Shown in pieces: positions 16,312 to 25,589 of a stretch of 64,000 nt of DNA; the first letter of the stretch is position 1; every line of letters begins with the position of its first letter. Location of the stretch: the NCBI RefSeq assembly GCF_035918095.1, contig NZ_CP109137.1, positions 6,636,001 to 6,700,000 of the forward strand, in the 5' to 3' direction. Position numbers and translations under genes: made by a program. Below the pieces are notes generated by a model that saw only the letters and a program-made list of their open reading frames with translations, was not told the origin of the DNA and ran no database searches. This stretch comes from Streptomyces sp. NBC_01750 (lineage in GTDB: Bacteria; Actinomycetota; Actinomycetes; Streptomycetales; Streptomycetaceae).

Positions 16312-19300
16312 ACCGCGCCTTGACCGCGCTCCCCAGCCCAGCACCCGGCCGGTGGCGGCCCCTGCGCATCGGGCTCGTCGACCTGTTCCACTACGACGTC
16401 GAGGAGTTCTGGTTCCGCGACGGCCGTCTGCTGCTGCGCGGCAACAACGGCACCGGCAAGTCGAAGGTGCTCGCCCTCACCCTGCCGTTCCTGCTGGACG
16501 GCGACCTCTCCGCCCGACGCGTCGAGCCCGACGGCGACCCGGGCAAGCGGATGGAATGGAACCTGCTCCTGGGTGGCGAACACCCACATCCGGAACGGCT
16601 CGGCTACACCTGGATCGAGTTCGGACGGCTCGACGAGACCACGGGTGAGCCGCATTTCCGTACGCTGCTCTGCGGGCTGAAGGCGGTCGCCGGACGCGGC
16701 ATCGCCCGCCACTGGTTCGCGCTGACGGACCAGCGGATCGGCGCAGGCCTCGACTTGCTGGACGCGACCGGCACGGCTCTGTCCCGGGACCGGCTCGCGG
16801 AGGCCGTCGGCAGCCGCGGCATGGTGTACGACACCGCGAAGACGTACCGCAGAGCGGTCGACGAAGCTCTCTTCGGGCTGGGGGAGCGGCGCTACGGCGC
16901 GCTCGTAGACCTCCTGATCCAGCTGCGCCAGCCCCAGTTGTCCAAGCGCCCCAACGAAGCCGCCCTGTCCCGGGCGCTGACGGAGGCGCTGCCGCCGATG
17001 GACCAGGCGGTCATCGCCGACGCGGCGGAGGCGTTCAGGTCGCTGGACGAGGAGAAGGAGGAGCTGCGGGCGGCCCGCGAGGCCGAGCAGGCCTCGTCGG
17101 GGTTCCTCGACCACTACCGGCGCTACGCCCGTATCGCCTCCCGGCGCCGGGCCCGCCTGCCCCGCCGCGAACACGCCCGGTACGAGCACCTCCAGCGTGA
17201 ACTCCTCAAGGCACAGGGCGACCGCGATCGGGCTGTGGCGGACCGGACGGAGGCCCAGGCGAGGGGCGCCGCACTCGACGAGCGGGCCGCGCGGCTGAGC
17301 ACCCAGGACGCCGCACTGCGGTCCGGACCCGAGATGCGTGACGCCCGCGCACTCGATCAGGCGGCGGTCGACGCCTCCCGCACGGCAGGAGAACTGACGC
17401 GTGCCGAGGCGGACCGGCAGACGGCGGCCGAAGCACACACCCGGGCCCTGGGCCGGCTCGCCACCGCGAGTAATCGGCTCACCGCGGCTCAGGAGACCCT
17501 GGACGACATCCAGGGCCGCGTGGCGGAGAGTGCCGCGGCGGCCCGGCTCGACGTCCCCAGGACACAGGGAGCCCCCGATGCGGCCCTGCGCCGGAAAGCG
17601 GACGAGGCGACAGCGAGCAGGCGGCGCGCCGTCGAGCATGTGGAGGATCTCGCCACGCGGGGCGAGCGGACCGAGGAGACGCGCAGGGCCGCCCAGCTGC
17701 GCGCCGACGAGGCCGACGAGGAGGTCGTGCACAGCAGGGAGCGGCTGGCCGAGGCGGAGGAGAGCGTCGCCGAGGCAGGACGTGTGCTGATCACGGCCGT
17801 GAAGGAACATCTCTCCGGGTGCGTGGAACTGCGCGTCCCCGGACTGCCGGGGGTCCTGGACGCGGTTCAGGACTGGGCGAGCAGTCTGGACGGCCCTCAC
17901 CCGGCACGCGCGGCGGCGGCCGCACCCCATCGCACCGCCGCCTCTCAGCTGGCCGACCGGGCGGCCGGTCTGACCCACCGCGAGGCGGCGAGGGCGGAAC
18001 GCCGGCGGCTGGCGGCCGAGGAGCTGACCGCCCTCGAATCGGGCGGGGAGCGCGGTCCGTTTGCTCCGTACACGCGCACTCCCGGTGTCCGGGACCGAGG
18101 CCTCGGCGCCCCGCTGTGGCGACTCGTCGACTTCCGTCCGCACGTCACCGAGGCCGAACGCGCGGGACTGGAAGCCGCGCTGGAGGCGTCGGGGCTCCTC
18201 GACGCCTGGGTACGGCCGGACGGCTCCGCGGTCTCAGCGGACGGCCACGACGTGCTGCTCGACCCCATGGGCACGCGCAGAGGGGGCGGCCTCGACCGCG
18301 CGCTGTGCCCGGCGGTCAACCACGCGGACGTGCGGGCCGCCGCCGTGGGGGAAGGGACGGTCGAGCGCCTGCTCGCCTGGATCGGGCTGGCCGGAAAGAA
18401 CGGCGACAGGTCCGAAGGGCCCTCCTGGGAGGCCGAAGGCAACGACACCTGGGTCTCCACGGACGGGCGTTTCCGCGTTGGCGCGCTGACCGGAAGCTGG
18501 GCCAAGGACAGTGCCCAGTACGTGGGAGAAGGAGCGCGGGAACAAGCGCGCCGCGCCCGGATCGGCGAACTGCGCACCGAACTGGACGCGTTGGAGGCGG
18601 AGCGGGAGCAGCTGGCCGAGGAACTGGGCGCCGTGGCCGAGCGTCGAGGCGTGCTCGACGCCGAACTCGCGGCGGTACCGGGCGACGACGACCTGCGTCA
18701 TGCCCACGCACGCGTCACCGCCGCGGCCGACGCGGCTCACCGGGCCCGTACCCGGCAGGACGAGCGGGCCGCAGAACTGGCTCTGGCGGCCGGGAACGCC
18801 GACCGTGCGGCGGCCGAGCTCACCGAGACCGCGGCCGCCCTGAACCTCCCCACCGACAGGACGGGACTGGGCTCCGTGCGCCAGGCGCTCGCCGACCACA
18901 CCGCTTGCCTGGCGGCGCTGTGGCCGGCGCTGCGTGAACGCGCCGAGGCCGAGCACGCGGTCTTCGGTGAGCAGGCGGAGACCGGCCGGGCCGAACTCCG
19001 CGTCTTCGAACTCGCGGAGCGCAGGACAGAAGCGGCCCGCCTCGCCGCGGCGGCGGACGAGCGCCTCACGACACTCCGCTCCACCGTCGGAGCAGCCGTC
19101 GCCGAACTGCAGCGGCGGCTGGAGGAGACAGAGGCGGCGGTACGCGTCTGCGAGAGCGAACAGCAGCGCGCCCAGGCGGACTTCGGCGACGCGGACCGGC
19201 GTGCCAGCCACGCCGAGGGGCGCATCGAGCGGCTCGCAGAGGACGTCACCGAGGCGACCGCCGCGCGTGAACGTGCCATCGTGGCTCTTCAGCGGTACGC

Positions 19301-20528
19301 CTCGACAGGATTGCTCGCCGTTGCCCTTCCCGACGTCGTCGTACCGGACGACGAGGGAGGGACGTGGGCGGCGACCCCGGCTGTCAACCTCGCTCGCGCC
19401 ATCGAGTCCCAGCTCTCCTCGGTCGACGACTCGGACGCGGCCTGGGAGCGCGTACAGAAACGGCTGAGCGAGGAGTACGGCAGGCTACAGGACGCGCTGT
19501 CCCGGCACGGCCACACCGCCACCGCCCGTCCGAGCGAGGACGGCATGCGGGTCGACATCGTCTACCAGGGCCGTGAACGGGCCGTTCCCGAACTCGCCGA
19601 CGCCCTCGCCACCGAGGTCGCCGAGCTGACCCGCATCCTGTCCGCGCACGAGCGCGAGATCCTTCAGACCCATCTGATCACCGAGGTCGCCGGCACGCTC
19701 CAGGAACTGATCGGTGCCGCCGAACGGCAGGTGCGCGCCATGAACAGGGAACTGGAGGAGCGCCCGACCTCGACCGGAATGAAGTTGCGGCTGGTGTGGC
19801 GGGCGTCGCGCCGGGCCCCGCAGGGACTGACACAGGCCCGTGAACGGCTGCGCCAGTCCGCCGACGCGTGGTCGCCACAGGACAGGGCCGCGGTCGGCGC
19901 GTTCCTCCAGGAACAGATCGCCCGTCGGCAGGCCGACGACAGCGCCGGCAGCTGGCTGGAGGATCTCACTGCCGCCCTCGACTACCGGGCTTGGCACGAG
20001 TTCGGCGTCGAACGTCACCAGCACGGGAAATGGGTACCGGCCACCGGGCCCGCCTCGGGCGGCGAACGGGTCCTGGCGGCGTCCGTGCCTCTCTTCGCCG
20101 CGGCGTCCTCCCACTACGCGAGCGCGGGCGGCGCCCACGCCCCACGCCTGGTCACTCTGGACGAGGCGTTCGCCGGCGTGGACGACGACTCGCGCGCCAA
20201 GTGCCTCGGCCTGCTGCGCGCCTTCGACCTCGACGTCGTCATGACCAGCGAACGGGAATGGGCCTGCTACCCCCAGGTCCCCGGAATCGCCATCGCACAA
20301 CTTTCGCGCGTCGACGACATCGCCGCCGTGCTGGTGACCCGGTGGGAGTGGGACGGGAGCGATCGACGGCGTGGCACGGAGCCCGGCGGACAGGCGAGCG
20401 CTTCCACAGGGCCCTCTCATGCCGCCGTCTCGGACGGAGCGGCCGCTGGGGCGGACAGGCCGTCAGCCGGGCCGGGACGGACTGCCGTCGCCGACGGCAC
20501 CGGAGAACAGGAGTCCCTGTGGACGTGA
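16308..20528 (+). CDS. jetC: Wadjet JetC (TIGR02680), SMC/MukB-like ATPase
   Basis: 1406 residues, GTG start. The N-terminal head half carries Walker A GNNGTGKSK near residue 45; two long coiled-coil arms (about 250-520 and 745-1010, rich in Ala/Glu/Arg) flank a hinge around 530-720 (APLWRLVDFRP, VNHADVRAAAVGEGTVERLL). The C-terminal head half has the ABC signature ASGGERVLA, Walker B LVTLDEAFAGVDDDSRAK and VMTSEREWACYP. JetC is the motor that extrudes DNA and brings small circles to JetD. The last 60 residues are a low-complexity Gly/Ala/Ser/Asp tail ending ESLWT, unlike the compact end of many homologues. Confidence 0.94.
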   Translation: MNRALTALPSPAPGRWRPLRIGLVDLFHYDVEEFWFRDGRLLLRGNNGTGKSKVLALTLPFLLDGDLSARRVEPDGDPGKRMEWNLLLGGEHPHPERLGYTWIEFGRLDETTGEPHFRTLLCGLKAVAGRGIARHWFALTDQRIGAGLDLLDATGTALSRDRLAEAVGSRGMVYDTAKTYRRAVDEALFGLGERRYGALVDLLIQLRQPQLSKRPNEAALSRALTEALPPMDQAVIADAAEAFRSLDEEKEELRAAREAEQASSGFLDHYRRYARIASRRRARLPRREHARYEHLQRELLKAQGDRDRAVADRTEAQARGAALDERAARLSTQDAALRSGPEMRDARALDQAAVDASRTAGELTRAEADRQTAAEAHTRALGRLATASNRLTAAQETLDDIQGRVAESAAAARLDVPRTQGAPDAALRRKADEATASRRRAVEHVEDLATRGERTEETRRAAQLRADEADEEVVHSRERLAEAEESVAEAGRVLITAVKEHLSGCVELRVPGLPGVLDAVQDWASSLDGPHPARAAAAAPHRTAASQLADRAAGLTHREAARAERRRLAAEELTALESGGERGPFAPYTRTPGVRDRGLGAPLWRLVDFRPHVTEAERAGLEAALEASGLLDAWVRPDGSAVSADGHDVLLDPMGTRRGGGLDRALCPAVNHADVRAAAVGEGTVERLLAWIGLAGKNGDRSEGPSWEAEGNDTWVSTDGRFRVGALTGSWAKDSAQYVGEGAREQARRARIGELRTELDALEAEREQLAEELGAVAERRGVLDAELAAVPGDDDLRHAHARVTAAADAAHRARTRQDERAAELALAAGNADRAAAELTETAAALNLPTDRTGLGSVRQALADHTACLAALWPALRERAEAEHAVFGEQAETGRAELRVFELAERRTEAARLAAAADERLTTLRSTVGAAVAELQRRLEETEAAVRVCESEQQRAQADFGDADRRASHAEGRIERLAEDVTEATAARERAIVALQRYASTGLLAVALPDVVVPDDEGGTWAATPAVNLARAIESQLSSVDDSDAAWERVQKRLSEEYGRLQDALSRHGHTATARPSEDGMRVDIVYQGRERAVPELADALATEVAELTRILSAHEREILQTHLITEVAGTLQELIGAAERQVRAMNRELEERPTSTGMKLRLVWRASRRAPQGLTQARERLRQSADAWSPQDRAAVGAFLQEQIARRQADDSAGSWLEDLTAALDYRAWHEFGVERHQHGKWVPATGPASGGERVLAASVPLFAAASSHYASAGGAHAPRLVTLDEAFAGVDDDSRAKCLGLLRAFDLDVVMTSEREWACYPQVPGIAIAQLSRVDDIAAVLVTRWEWDGSDRRRGTEPGGQASASTGPSHAAVSDGAAAGADRPSAGPGRTAVADGTGEQESLWT

Positions 20529-21880
20529 ATGCTGCGGTGCCTGCGTCCTCACAGACCGGTCAGCTGCCCGGAACCAGCGGACGGGCGGGGCGGGAGAGGC
20601 CGGCGGACACCGTGGAAGCAGTGCCTTCCGCGACACCGCAGAACGGCGAACAGGTCGACGCCGAACGCCTCGGCCGGCTGCTCGGTGATCCCGGCCTGGC
20701 CTGGCTCGTGGACCGCGCCCGGCAGCGGATGGCACGCGGCCGACCACTCACCGGCCCCCTCACCCTGTCCCATCCCGACGAATCCCAACGTCGTGCTGCG
20801 GAGAGTTTGTTGGGACGCGTACCAAGAGCCGGTCGTTCTCTGACCGTTCGACTCGACACGGTGGATGCGATCCTGCGCCGCTCCGGTGTCAGCCCTGACG
20901 GACTGGGGGTCGCCGTGGTGGCACTCACCGGCCCCGTCACCCTGCACGCGGCGACACGGGACAAGGAGGAGCGGGCCTGGGAGGAGGCGTACGCCCCGCT
21001 CGGCACCCTCGACGCCGAGCTGGCCGACTGGGCGGAGCGGATCCGCAGGGACGGTCTCGTACGGCGCCTCGCGCGCACACCGGAAGCCGCCGGGCCCCTG
21101 GTGGACGCTGCCGTGCGCGCGCTGCGTTCGCTGCCCGTGTCACCCCCGATGTCACGCGCCACGTTCGCGGCGCGAAACCTCGCGGGCGCCCACGCCCTGG
21201 ACGAGGGGACACCGCTCGCCGCTCTCGTCCTGTCGGGGCTCCGTTCCGTCACGGGCTTCCCTGACGGCGCCGGTGCCGAATGGCGACGGGAAGCATGGGC
21301 TTCGGCGGGCCTGCTCAGGGACGACGTGTCATCGACCGTCCTCTCCCTCAACCTGCGGGGCACCCCGTCCCTCGACTGGATGGCCGATACCGGTGAGCCC
21401 GCGGTCCTGACGCTGCGTTCCCTCACCCGTCACACGCCAGTCCCCGTCGTCACGACCACGGGAACCGTCCACGTCTGCGAGAACCCGGCCGTCCTGTCCG
21501 CCGCCGCCGACACCTTCGGCCGGGCTTGCCCGCCCATGGTGTGTCTCCAGGGACAGCCCTCAGCCGCCGCGCTCACTCTGCTGCGTGGCCTGTCCGCCCA
21601 GGGAGCCGGGCTTCTTTACCACGGCGACTTCGACTGGGGCGGCGTGCGCATCGCTACGGCGCTGCGACGAAGTGTCCCGTGGCGGCCATGGCGTTACACA
21701 GCCGCTCACTATCGGGCGGCGGCGGCCAGAGTGACCGAGGTCCCGGACCTGACGGGCGCGCCCGCCGCTACTCCGTGGGATCCGGCTCTGGCCGTCGCTC
21801 TCGCCGAACGCGGTGTTCGTGTCGAAGAAGAGGTGGTGCTCGACGATTTGCTGTCGGATTTGGAGAGGCAGGCTCATTGA
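20519..21880 (+). CDS. jetD: Wadjet JetD (DUF2399/TIGR02679), Toprim nuclease
   Basis: 453 residues. The N-terminal DUF3323-like half (WLVDRARQRMARGRPLTGPLTL, RAAESLLGRVPRAG) is followed by a C-terminal Toprim-like DUF2399 domain. Its catalytic residues are seen as Glu in HVCENPAVLSAAA and the acidic pair in YHGDFDWGGVRIA. JetD cuts the DNA circle brought by JetABC. The start is the GTG at 20519, with AGGAG five bases upstream; a second in-frame GTG at 20525 would give the standard GTGA overlap with the jetC stop. The first 45 residues are low complexity. Confidence 0.92.
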   Translation: MDVNAAVPASSQTGQLPGTSGRAGRERPADTVEAVPSATPQNGEQVDAERLGRLLGDPGLAWLVDRARQRMARGRPLTGPLTLSHPDESQRRAAESLLGRVPRAGRSLTVRLDTVDAILRRSGVSPDGLGVAVVALTGPVTLHAATRDKEERAWEEAYAPLGTLDAELADWAERIRRDGLVRRLARTPEAAGPLVDAAVRALRSLPVSPPMSRATFAARNLAGAHALDEGTPLAALVLSGLRSVTGFPDGAGAEWRREAWASAGLLRDDVSSTVLSLNLRGTPSLDWMADTGEPAVLTLRSLTRHTPVPVVTTTGTVHVCENPAVLSAAADTFGRACPPMVCLQGQPSAAALTLLRGLSAQGAGLLYHGDFDWGGVRIATALRRSVPWRPWRYTAAHYRAAAARVTEVPDLTGAPAATPWDPALAVALAERGVRVEEEVVLDDLLSDLERQAH

Positions 21881-22577
21881 GAAGCGTCCAAGAGCGTCAT
21901 CGCTCGCCCGTCGCCCTCGCCGCGCACTACGACCCAGTAGGCGACGCGCTCCTCGTCGCCGTGGCGGAACGCCTCAGATGTGGCTTTGGCTATCCGGGTA
22001 ACGCCCCCAACCGCGCGCCAGCCGCAGGCCGCGCGGCAGCATCAGGGCCCAAGCCCACACAGCCCTTCGGCTGAGAGAGCCGCGAGCCATGAGCATCGGT
22101 CACGGCGAGTGTGCCCCCTTCAGCTGCAGGGTCAGAGTCGGAAGGAGCCGTGGAGTTCCGGCGGGCCCGAGAACGAGTTCACCAACCGCAACACCACCTT
22201 CATGACCTGGAACCTGATGCACCTCGCCGCCATGCTCAAGCAGGCGGGCGGTATTCCGGCGCACCGCAACCGGCGCGCCGGGTGGGACGCCGACTGCCGC
22301 TTCGGCTGCCCGAATCCCGAACACCGCTGAGAAGCGGCGGACGGCCCGGCCGGCGCACCATGAAGTCGTGGACGACGCCGCCTGATCCGTGCCGCAGTCC
22401 GCCGAGCATTGGTGCGGTTCGGAAAGACCTCCGCAAGTCCGGTCGTTCGCACGTGTACGACCGGCCCCGCGGTCCGCTGCGGATGATGCCGCCCACGCCG
22501 ACGTGAGCGCCGGCAGCGACAGCGGGGAGTGCTGTTTCCCCGACCGCAACTGGGCCTCCCGTCGGCAACCACCCGCT
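21881..22577. other. Gene-poor junction with debris
   Basis: About 700 bases between jetD and the ABC cassette. A TTG-started frame from 21877 to 22074 (65 codons) overlaps the jetD stop and begins with plausible GC-rich codons (HYDPVGDALLVAVAERLR) but has no recognised homology. A clearer coding remnant at 22163-22330 is listed separately. From 22331 to 22577 I see nothing. Confidence 0.35.
22163..22330 (+). pseudogene. C-terminal remnant of an unrecognised gene
   Basis: From about 22163 the frame encodes 55 residues of ordinary-looking protein: ENEFTNRNTTFMTWNLMHLA, then a short helix, IPAHRNRRAGWDADCRFGCP and a stop. Upstream in the same frame the sequence is proline/serine junk without a credible start. 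It looks like the end of a larger protein whose front has been deleted; the tail with two Cys is the sort of motif conserved in actinomycete mobile-element proteins, but I cannot name the family. Confidence 0.4.
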
Positions 22578-23657
22578 CTACGACTGGAGAACCAGGTAAC
22601 CGTCCGAATAGGGAAGCGCCTTCGCGCGAGGTAGATGCACCAGGAATTCCTCGATCGCAGGAACCCCGTCCTCTCGTGGCACCTTCGCCTTCATGGGCTG
22701 GCCGGCCACGTCGATCTCGAGCACGCGCTGAGGGCCGTGGTCCTGGACACCGCGAAGCCTGGCGGTAAAGGTGTTCGGCCCGGGTTCCGTGACGACCTTG
22801 ACGTACTCGGGCCGGATTCCCACCTGGACCTCGCTGGTGCTCTCCGGGATGTCCCACGCCACGGCAAGGGTCCGGCCTCCGAGGGTGAACTCCTGGTGCG
22901 CCCGGTCCAGGGTGAGGAAGTTCATGGCCGGTGATCCGATGAAGTAGCCGACGTATGCTGATGAGGGCGCCTCGAAGAGCTGCTCCGGAGTGCCCTGCTG
23001 CATGGCCTGGCCGTCCCTCATGACCAGCACTTCCTGCGCAATGCTCATGGCTTCGTACTGGTCGTGGGTAACGTAGATAACTGTGGGCTGGAACTGCTCG
23101 GTGATCTCGCGGATCTTCCGCCTCAAAGAGTGCTTCAGCTGCGGATCGATGACGGTCAGGGGCTCGTCCATCAGCACGGCCGCCACGTCGTCACGGACAA
23201 GGCCACGGCCGAGCGAGATCAGCTGCTTGTCGTCCGCGGTGAGCCGCCGGGCGGGCTGCCCCAGCCGGTCGTCCAGGTCCAGCGCCTCGGCCACCTGATG
23301 GACCTTGGCATCGATCCTCGCCTTGTCCCACCGGCGGCACTGCAGCGGGAAGGCGAGGTTCTCGTACACGGTCATCGAGTGGTAGATGACGGGGAACTGG
23401 AAGACCTGGGCGATGTTGCGCGCCTTCGTCGGCAGAGCCGTGACGTCGACGCCGTCGAACAGGACCTGGCCCTGTGACGGTTTGACCAGCCCGGACAGGA
23501 TGTTCAGCAGCGTCGTCTTGCCGCAGCCCGACGGCCCCACCAGTGCGTATGTCTTGCCGGCCTCGAAGGTCAGCCTCAGTGGCCTGAGGGCCCACTGCTT
23601 CTCTTCGGCACCGGGCGTGTAGCTGTGCCCGACGTCGACGATGTCCAACTGCGCCAT
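22578..23657 (-). CDS. ABC transporter ATPase, GlpT-like (second of a pair)
   Basis: 359 residues from ATG 23657 (GGAGG upstream); an ATG at 23681 is less likely. Walker A GPSGCGKTT near residue 40, Q-loop VFQFPVIYHSMTV, Walker B VLMDEP, switch His in YVTHDQYEAM, and a C-terminal MalK-type regulatory OB domain. The signature is RLTADDKQLISLG rather than LSGGQ, as in the GlpT ATPase of rhizobial GlpSTPQV glycerol-3-phosphate importers. It is last in a six-gene minus-strand unit and follows the first ATPase gene by one base. Confidence 0.85.
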   Translation of the reverse strand: MAQLDIVDVGHSYTPGAEEKQWALRPLRLTFEAGKTYALVGPSGCGKTTLLNILSGLVKPSQGQVLFDGVDVTALPTKARNIAQVFQFPVIYHSMTVYENLAFPLQCRRWDKARIDAKVHQVAEALDLDDRLGQPARRLTADDKQLISLGRGLVRDDVAAVLMDEPLTVIDPQLKHSLRRKIREITEQFQPTVIYVTHDQYEAMSIAQEVLVMRDGQAMQQGTPEQLFEAPSSAYVGYFIGSPAMNFLTLDRAHQEFTLGGRTLAVAWDIPESTSEVQVGIRPEYVKVVTEPGPNTFTARLRGVQDHGPQRVLEIDVAGQPMKAKVPREDGVPAIEEFLVHLPRAKALPYSDGYLVLQS

Positions 23658-23658
23658 C

Positions 23659-24747
23659 TCAACGCCCTCCCACTGAAACAAGATCGTACGAAGGTGTCCG
23701 CACGAGCGAGCCCTTCTCGTCGAAGGCGTACAGCCGCTCGGGGCGTAGCCGGAGCTTCACAAGGTCACCGAGAGCGACGTCATGGATGCCCTCGATCTGT
23801 ATGACGAACGGAGTCTTGCCGACAGCCGCGTGAACGAAGGTCTCGGAGCCGGAGATCTCCACGAAGGTGACCGCGCCCTCGACACCGGCGGAGGCCAGGC
23901 TGACATCCGTTGCCCGCAGGCCGAACTGGTAGGCGCCGTCGGGCAGGTCGGCGAGATGCGCGGATACGTGCGTGGCCTGGAAGCCGGCCACCGTGACCTG
24001 ACCGCCCTCGATCCGGCCAGGGAAGATGTTCATGGGCGGGTCGTTGATGATGGATGCCACCGTGGTCGTCGCCGGGCGCTCGAAGACCTCCTGTGGGGGG
24101 CCGACCTGGAGGATCCGTCCCTCGTGCATGACCAGCACCACGTCACCGAGCATCATCGCCTCGGCGGGCTCGGTCGTCGTATAGACCACTATTGTGTCGC
24201 CCTGGTCCGAGAAGAGGGTCTTGAACTCGTCGCGCAGCTGTTCGCGCAGTTTGTAGTCGAGGTTGGCCAGTGGCTCGTCGAGCAGGAGAATTCCCGTGCC
24301 GCGTGCGAGGGCGCGCGCCACGGCGACGCGCTGCTGCTGTCCGCCGGAGAGCTGCGACGGCTTGCGCCGCTCGAAGCCGGTCAGGCCGACAAGCGCCAGG
24401 CTCTTGCTGACCCGCCGTTGGATCTCGTCCCGTGACAGTCCCTGGCGGCGGAGCGGGAAGGCCACGTTGCCGAACACGCTGAGATGTGGGTAGTTGATGA
24501 ACTGCTGGTAGACCATGGCGGTGTCGCGCCGCCAGACCGGCGTTCTCAGGAGGTCGGCTCCGTCCCTGGTCAGGGAGCCGGAGTCCACCACCTGCAGCCC
24601 GGCCAGGGCCCGCAGCAGCGTCGTCTTTCCCGCCATGGTCCGGCCGATGACAGTGTGGAGCCGTCCCGGTTCAAAGATTGCGGTCACGCTCTTGAGATGG
24701 TCGACGCCATCGATGGTCAGGCTCAGATCAGTGGCACTCAGGGTCAT
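23659..24747 (-). CDS. ABC transporter ATPase, GlpS-like (first of a pair)
   Basis: 362 residues. The Walker A region reads IGRTMAGKTTLLRALAG (an atypical GRTMAGKTT loop typical of GlpS-type subunits), with a normal signature LSGGQQQRVAVARAL, Walker B ILLLDEPLANLD and C-terminal regulatory domain. The switch-region His is replaced: VVYTTTEPAEAM instead of THD. With the second ATPase lacking a canonical signature, the two probably form an asymmetric heterodimer with one consensus ATP site. ATG at 24747 overlaps the upstream permease stop (ATGA). Confidence 0.85.
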   Translation of the reverse strand: MTLSATDLSLTIDGVDHLKSVTAIFEPGRLHTVIGRTMAGKTTLLRALAGLQVVDSGSLTRDGADLLRTPVWRRDTAMVYQQFINYPHLSVFGNVAFPLRRQGLSRDEIQRRVSKSLALVGLTGFERRKPSQLSGGQQQRVAVARALARGTGILLLDEPLANLDYKLREQLRDEFKTLFSDQGDTIVVYTTTEPAEAMMLGDVVLVMHEGRILQVGPPQEVFERPATTTVASIINDPPMNIFPGRIEGGQVTVAGFQATHVSAHLADLPDGAYQFGLRATDVSLASAGVEGAVTFVEISGSETFVHAAVGKTPFVIQIEGIHDVALGDLVKLRLRPERLYAFDEKGSLVRTPSYDLVSVGGR

Positions 24748-25589
24748 CGGACTGCTCCCGACAGGTTGCCTTTTGACAGATAGCGCTCCACCCAGATGGC
24801 GAGCAGGACCAGCGGCGCCACACCGAACAGGGCAGCCGCGGACAGGGTCCACCAGGGCGGGATGGACGAGTTGAGGGCGACGACCGCCTGGGGCAGAGTC
24901 TGGACCTCGGTGAAGGTCAGCCTGAAGGCGAAGAAGAAGTCGTTCCAGCCGAACACCGCGCAGAACATCGCGGCCACGGTCAGCCCGGGCAGGGAGTTCG
25001 GCAGGATCGCCCGCACGAAGGTCTGCAACGGCCCGCATCCGTCGAGCATGGCCATCTCGTCGATCTCACGCGGGATGCCGTTGAAGAAGTCCACCATCAC
25101 CCACACCGCGATCGGCAGCAGCAGGGCGACCGTCACGATGACCAGTCCCGCGATGCTGTCCAGGAGGCCCGCCCACTGCAGTAGATAGAAGAAAGGGATC
25201 ACCAGGACGACGGGCGGCATGATCCGTTGTGACACGAAGAAGAAGACGATGTCGCTGTTCTTGATGAAGCCGATCTTGAACCGGTAGCGGGACAACGCGT
25301 AGGCGGCCAGGGATCCGAGAACGAGGCTGATGGCCGAGGCGGCGATGGTGACGATGGCACTGTTGATGAAGGGCTGGATCACATCGATGCCACCGGCTCC
25401 GCCGAAGATGTTGCGCCAGCCGGTGGCGGTGGGCTGGTACTGGATCCAGGGAAGATATGTGGCGCCGCCCTGCACTGCGTTGGCGTCCTTGAAACTGGTC
25501 GTCATGGCCCAGAAGAACGGTCCCGCGACGAAGCAGGCCCACACTGCGATCACGGTGTACTTGAATACGGGGTAAAGGCGCGGCCTCAT
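24744..25589 (-). CDS. ABC transporter permease, MalG/GlpQ-like
   Basis: 281 residues with six predicted membrane helices starting at YTVIAVWACFVAGPFFWAM. The EAA loop coupling to the ATPase appears as EIDEMAMLDGCGPLQTFVRAILP (about 185-207). Binding-protein-dependent inner-membrane component of a CUT1-type carbohydrate/polyol importer. ATG at 25589 overlaps the stop of the first permease (ATGA). Confidence 0.9.
   Translation of the reverse strand: MRPRLYPVFKYTVIAVWACFVAGPFFWAMTTSFKDANAVQGGATYLPWIQYQPTATGWRNIFGGAGGIDVIQPFINSAIVTIAASAISLVLGSLAAYALSRYRFKIGFIKNSDIVFFFVSQRIMPPVVLVIPFFYLLQWAGLLDSIAGLVIVTVALLLPIAVWVMVDFFNGIPREIDEMAMLDGCGPLQTFVRAILPNSLPGLTVAAMFCAVFGWNDFFFAFRLTFTEVQTLPQAVVALNSSIPPWWTLSAAALFGVAPLVLLAIWVERYLSKGNLSGAVR

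Noticed and set aside
23064..23477. Loss of LSGGQ in the second ABC ATPase as a sign of a pseudogene
   Set aside because: The frame is intact, the other motifs are present, and the altered signature is a normal trait of GlpT-type subunits.
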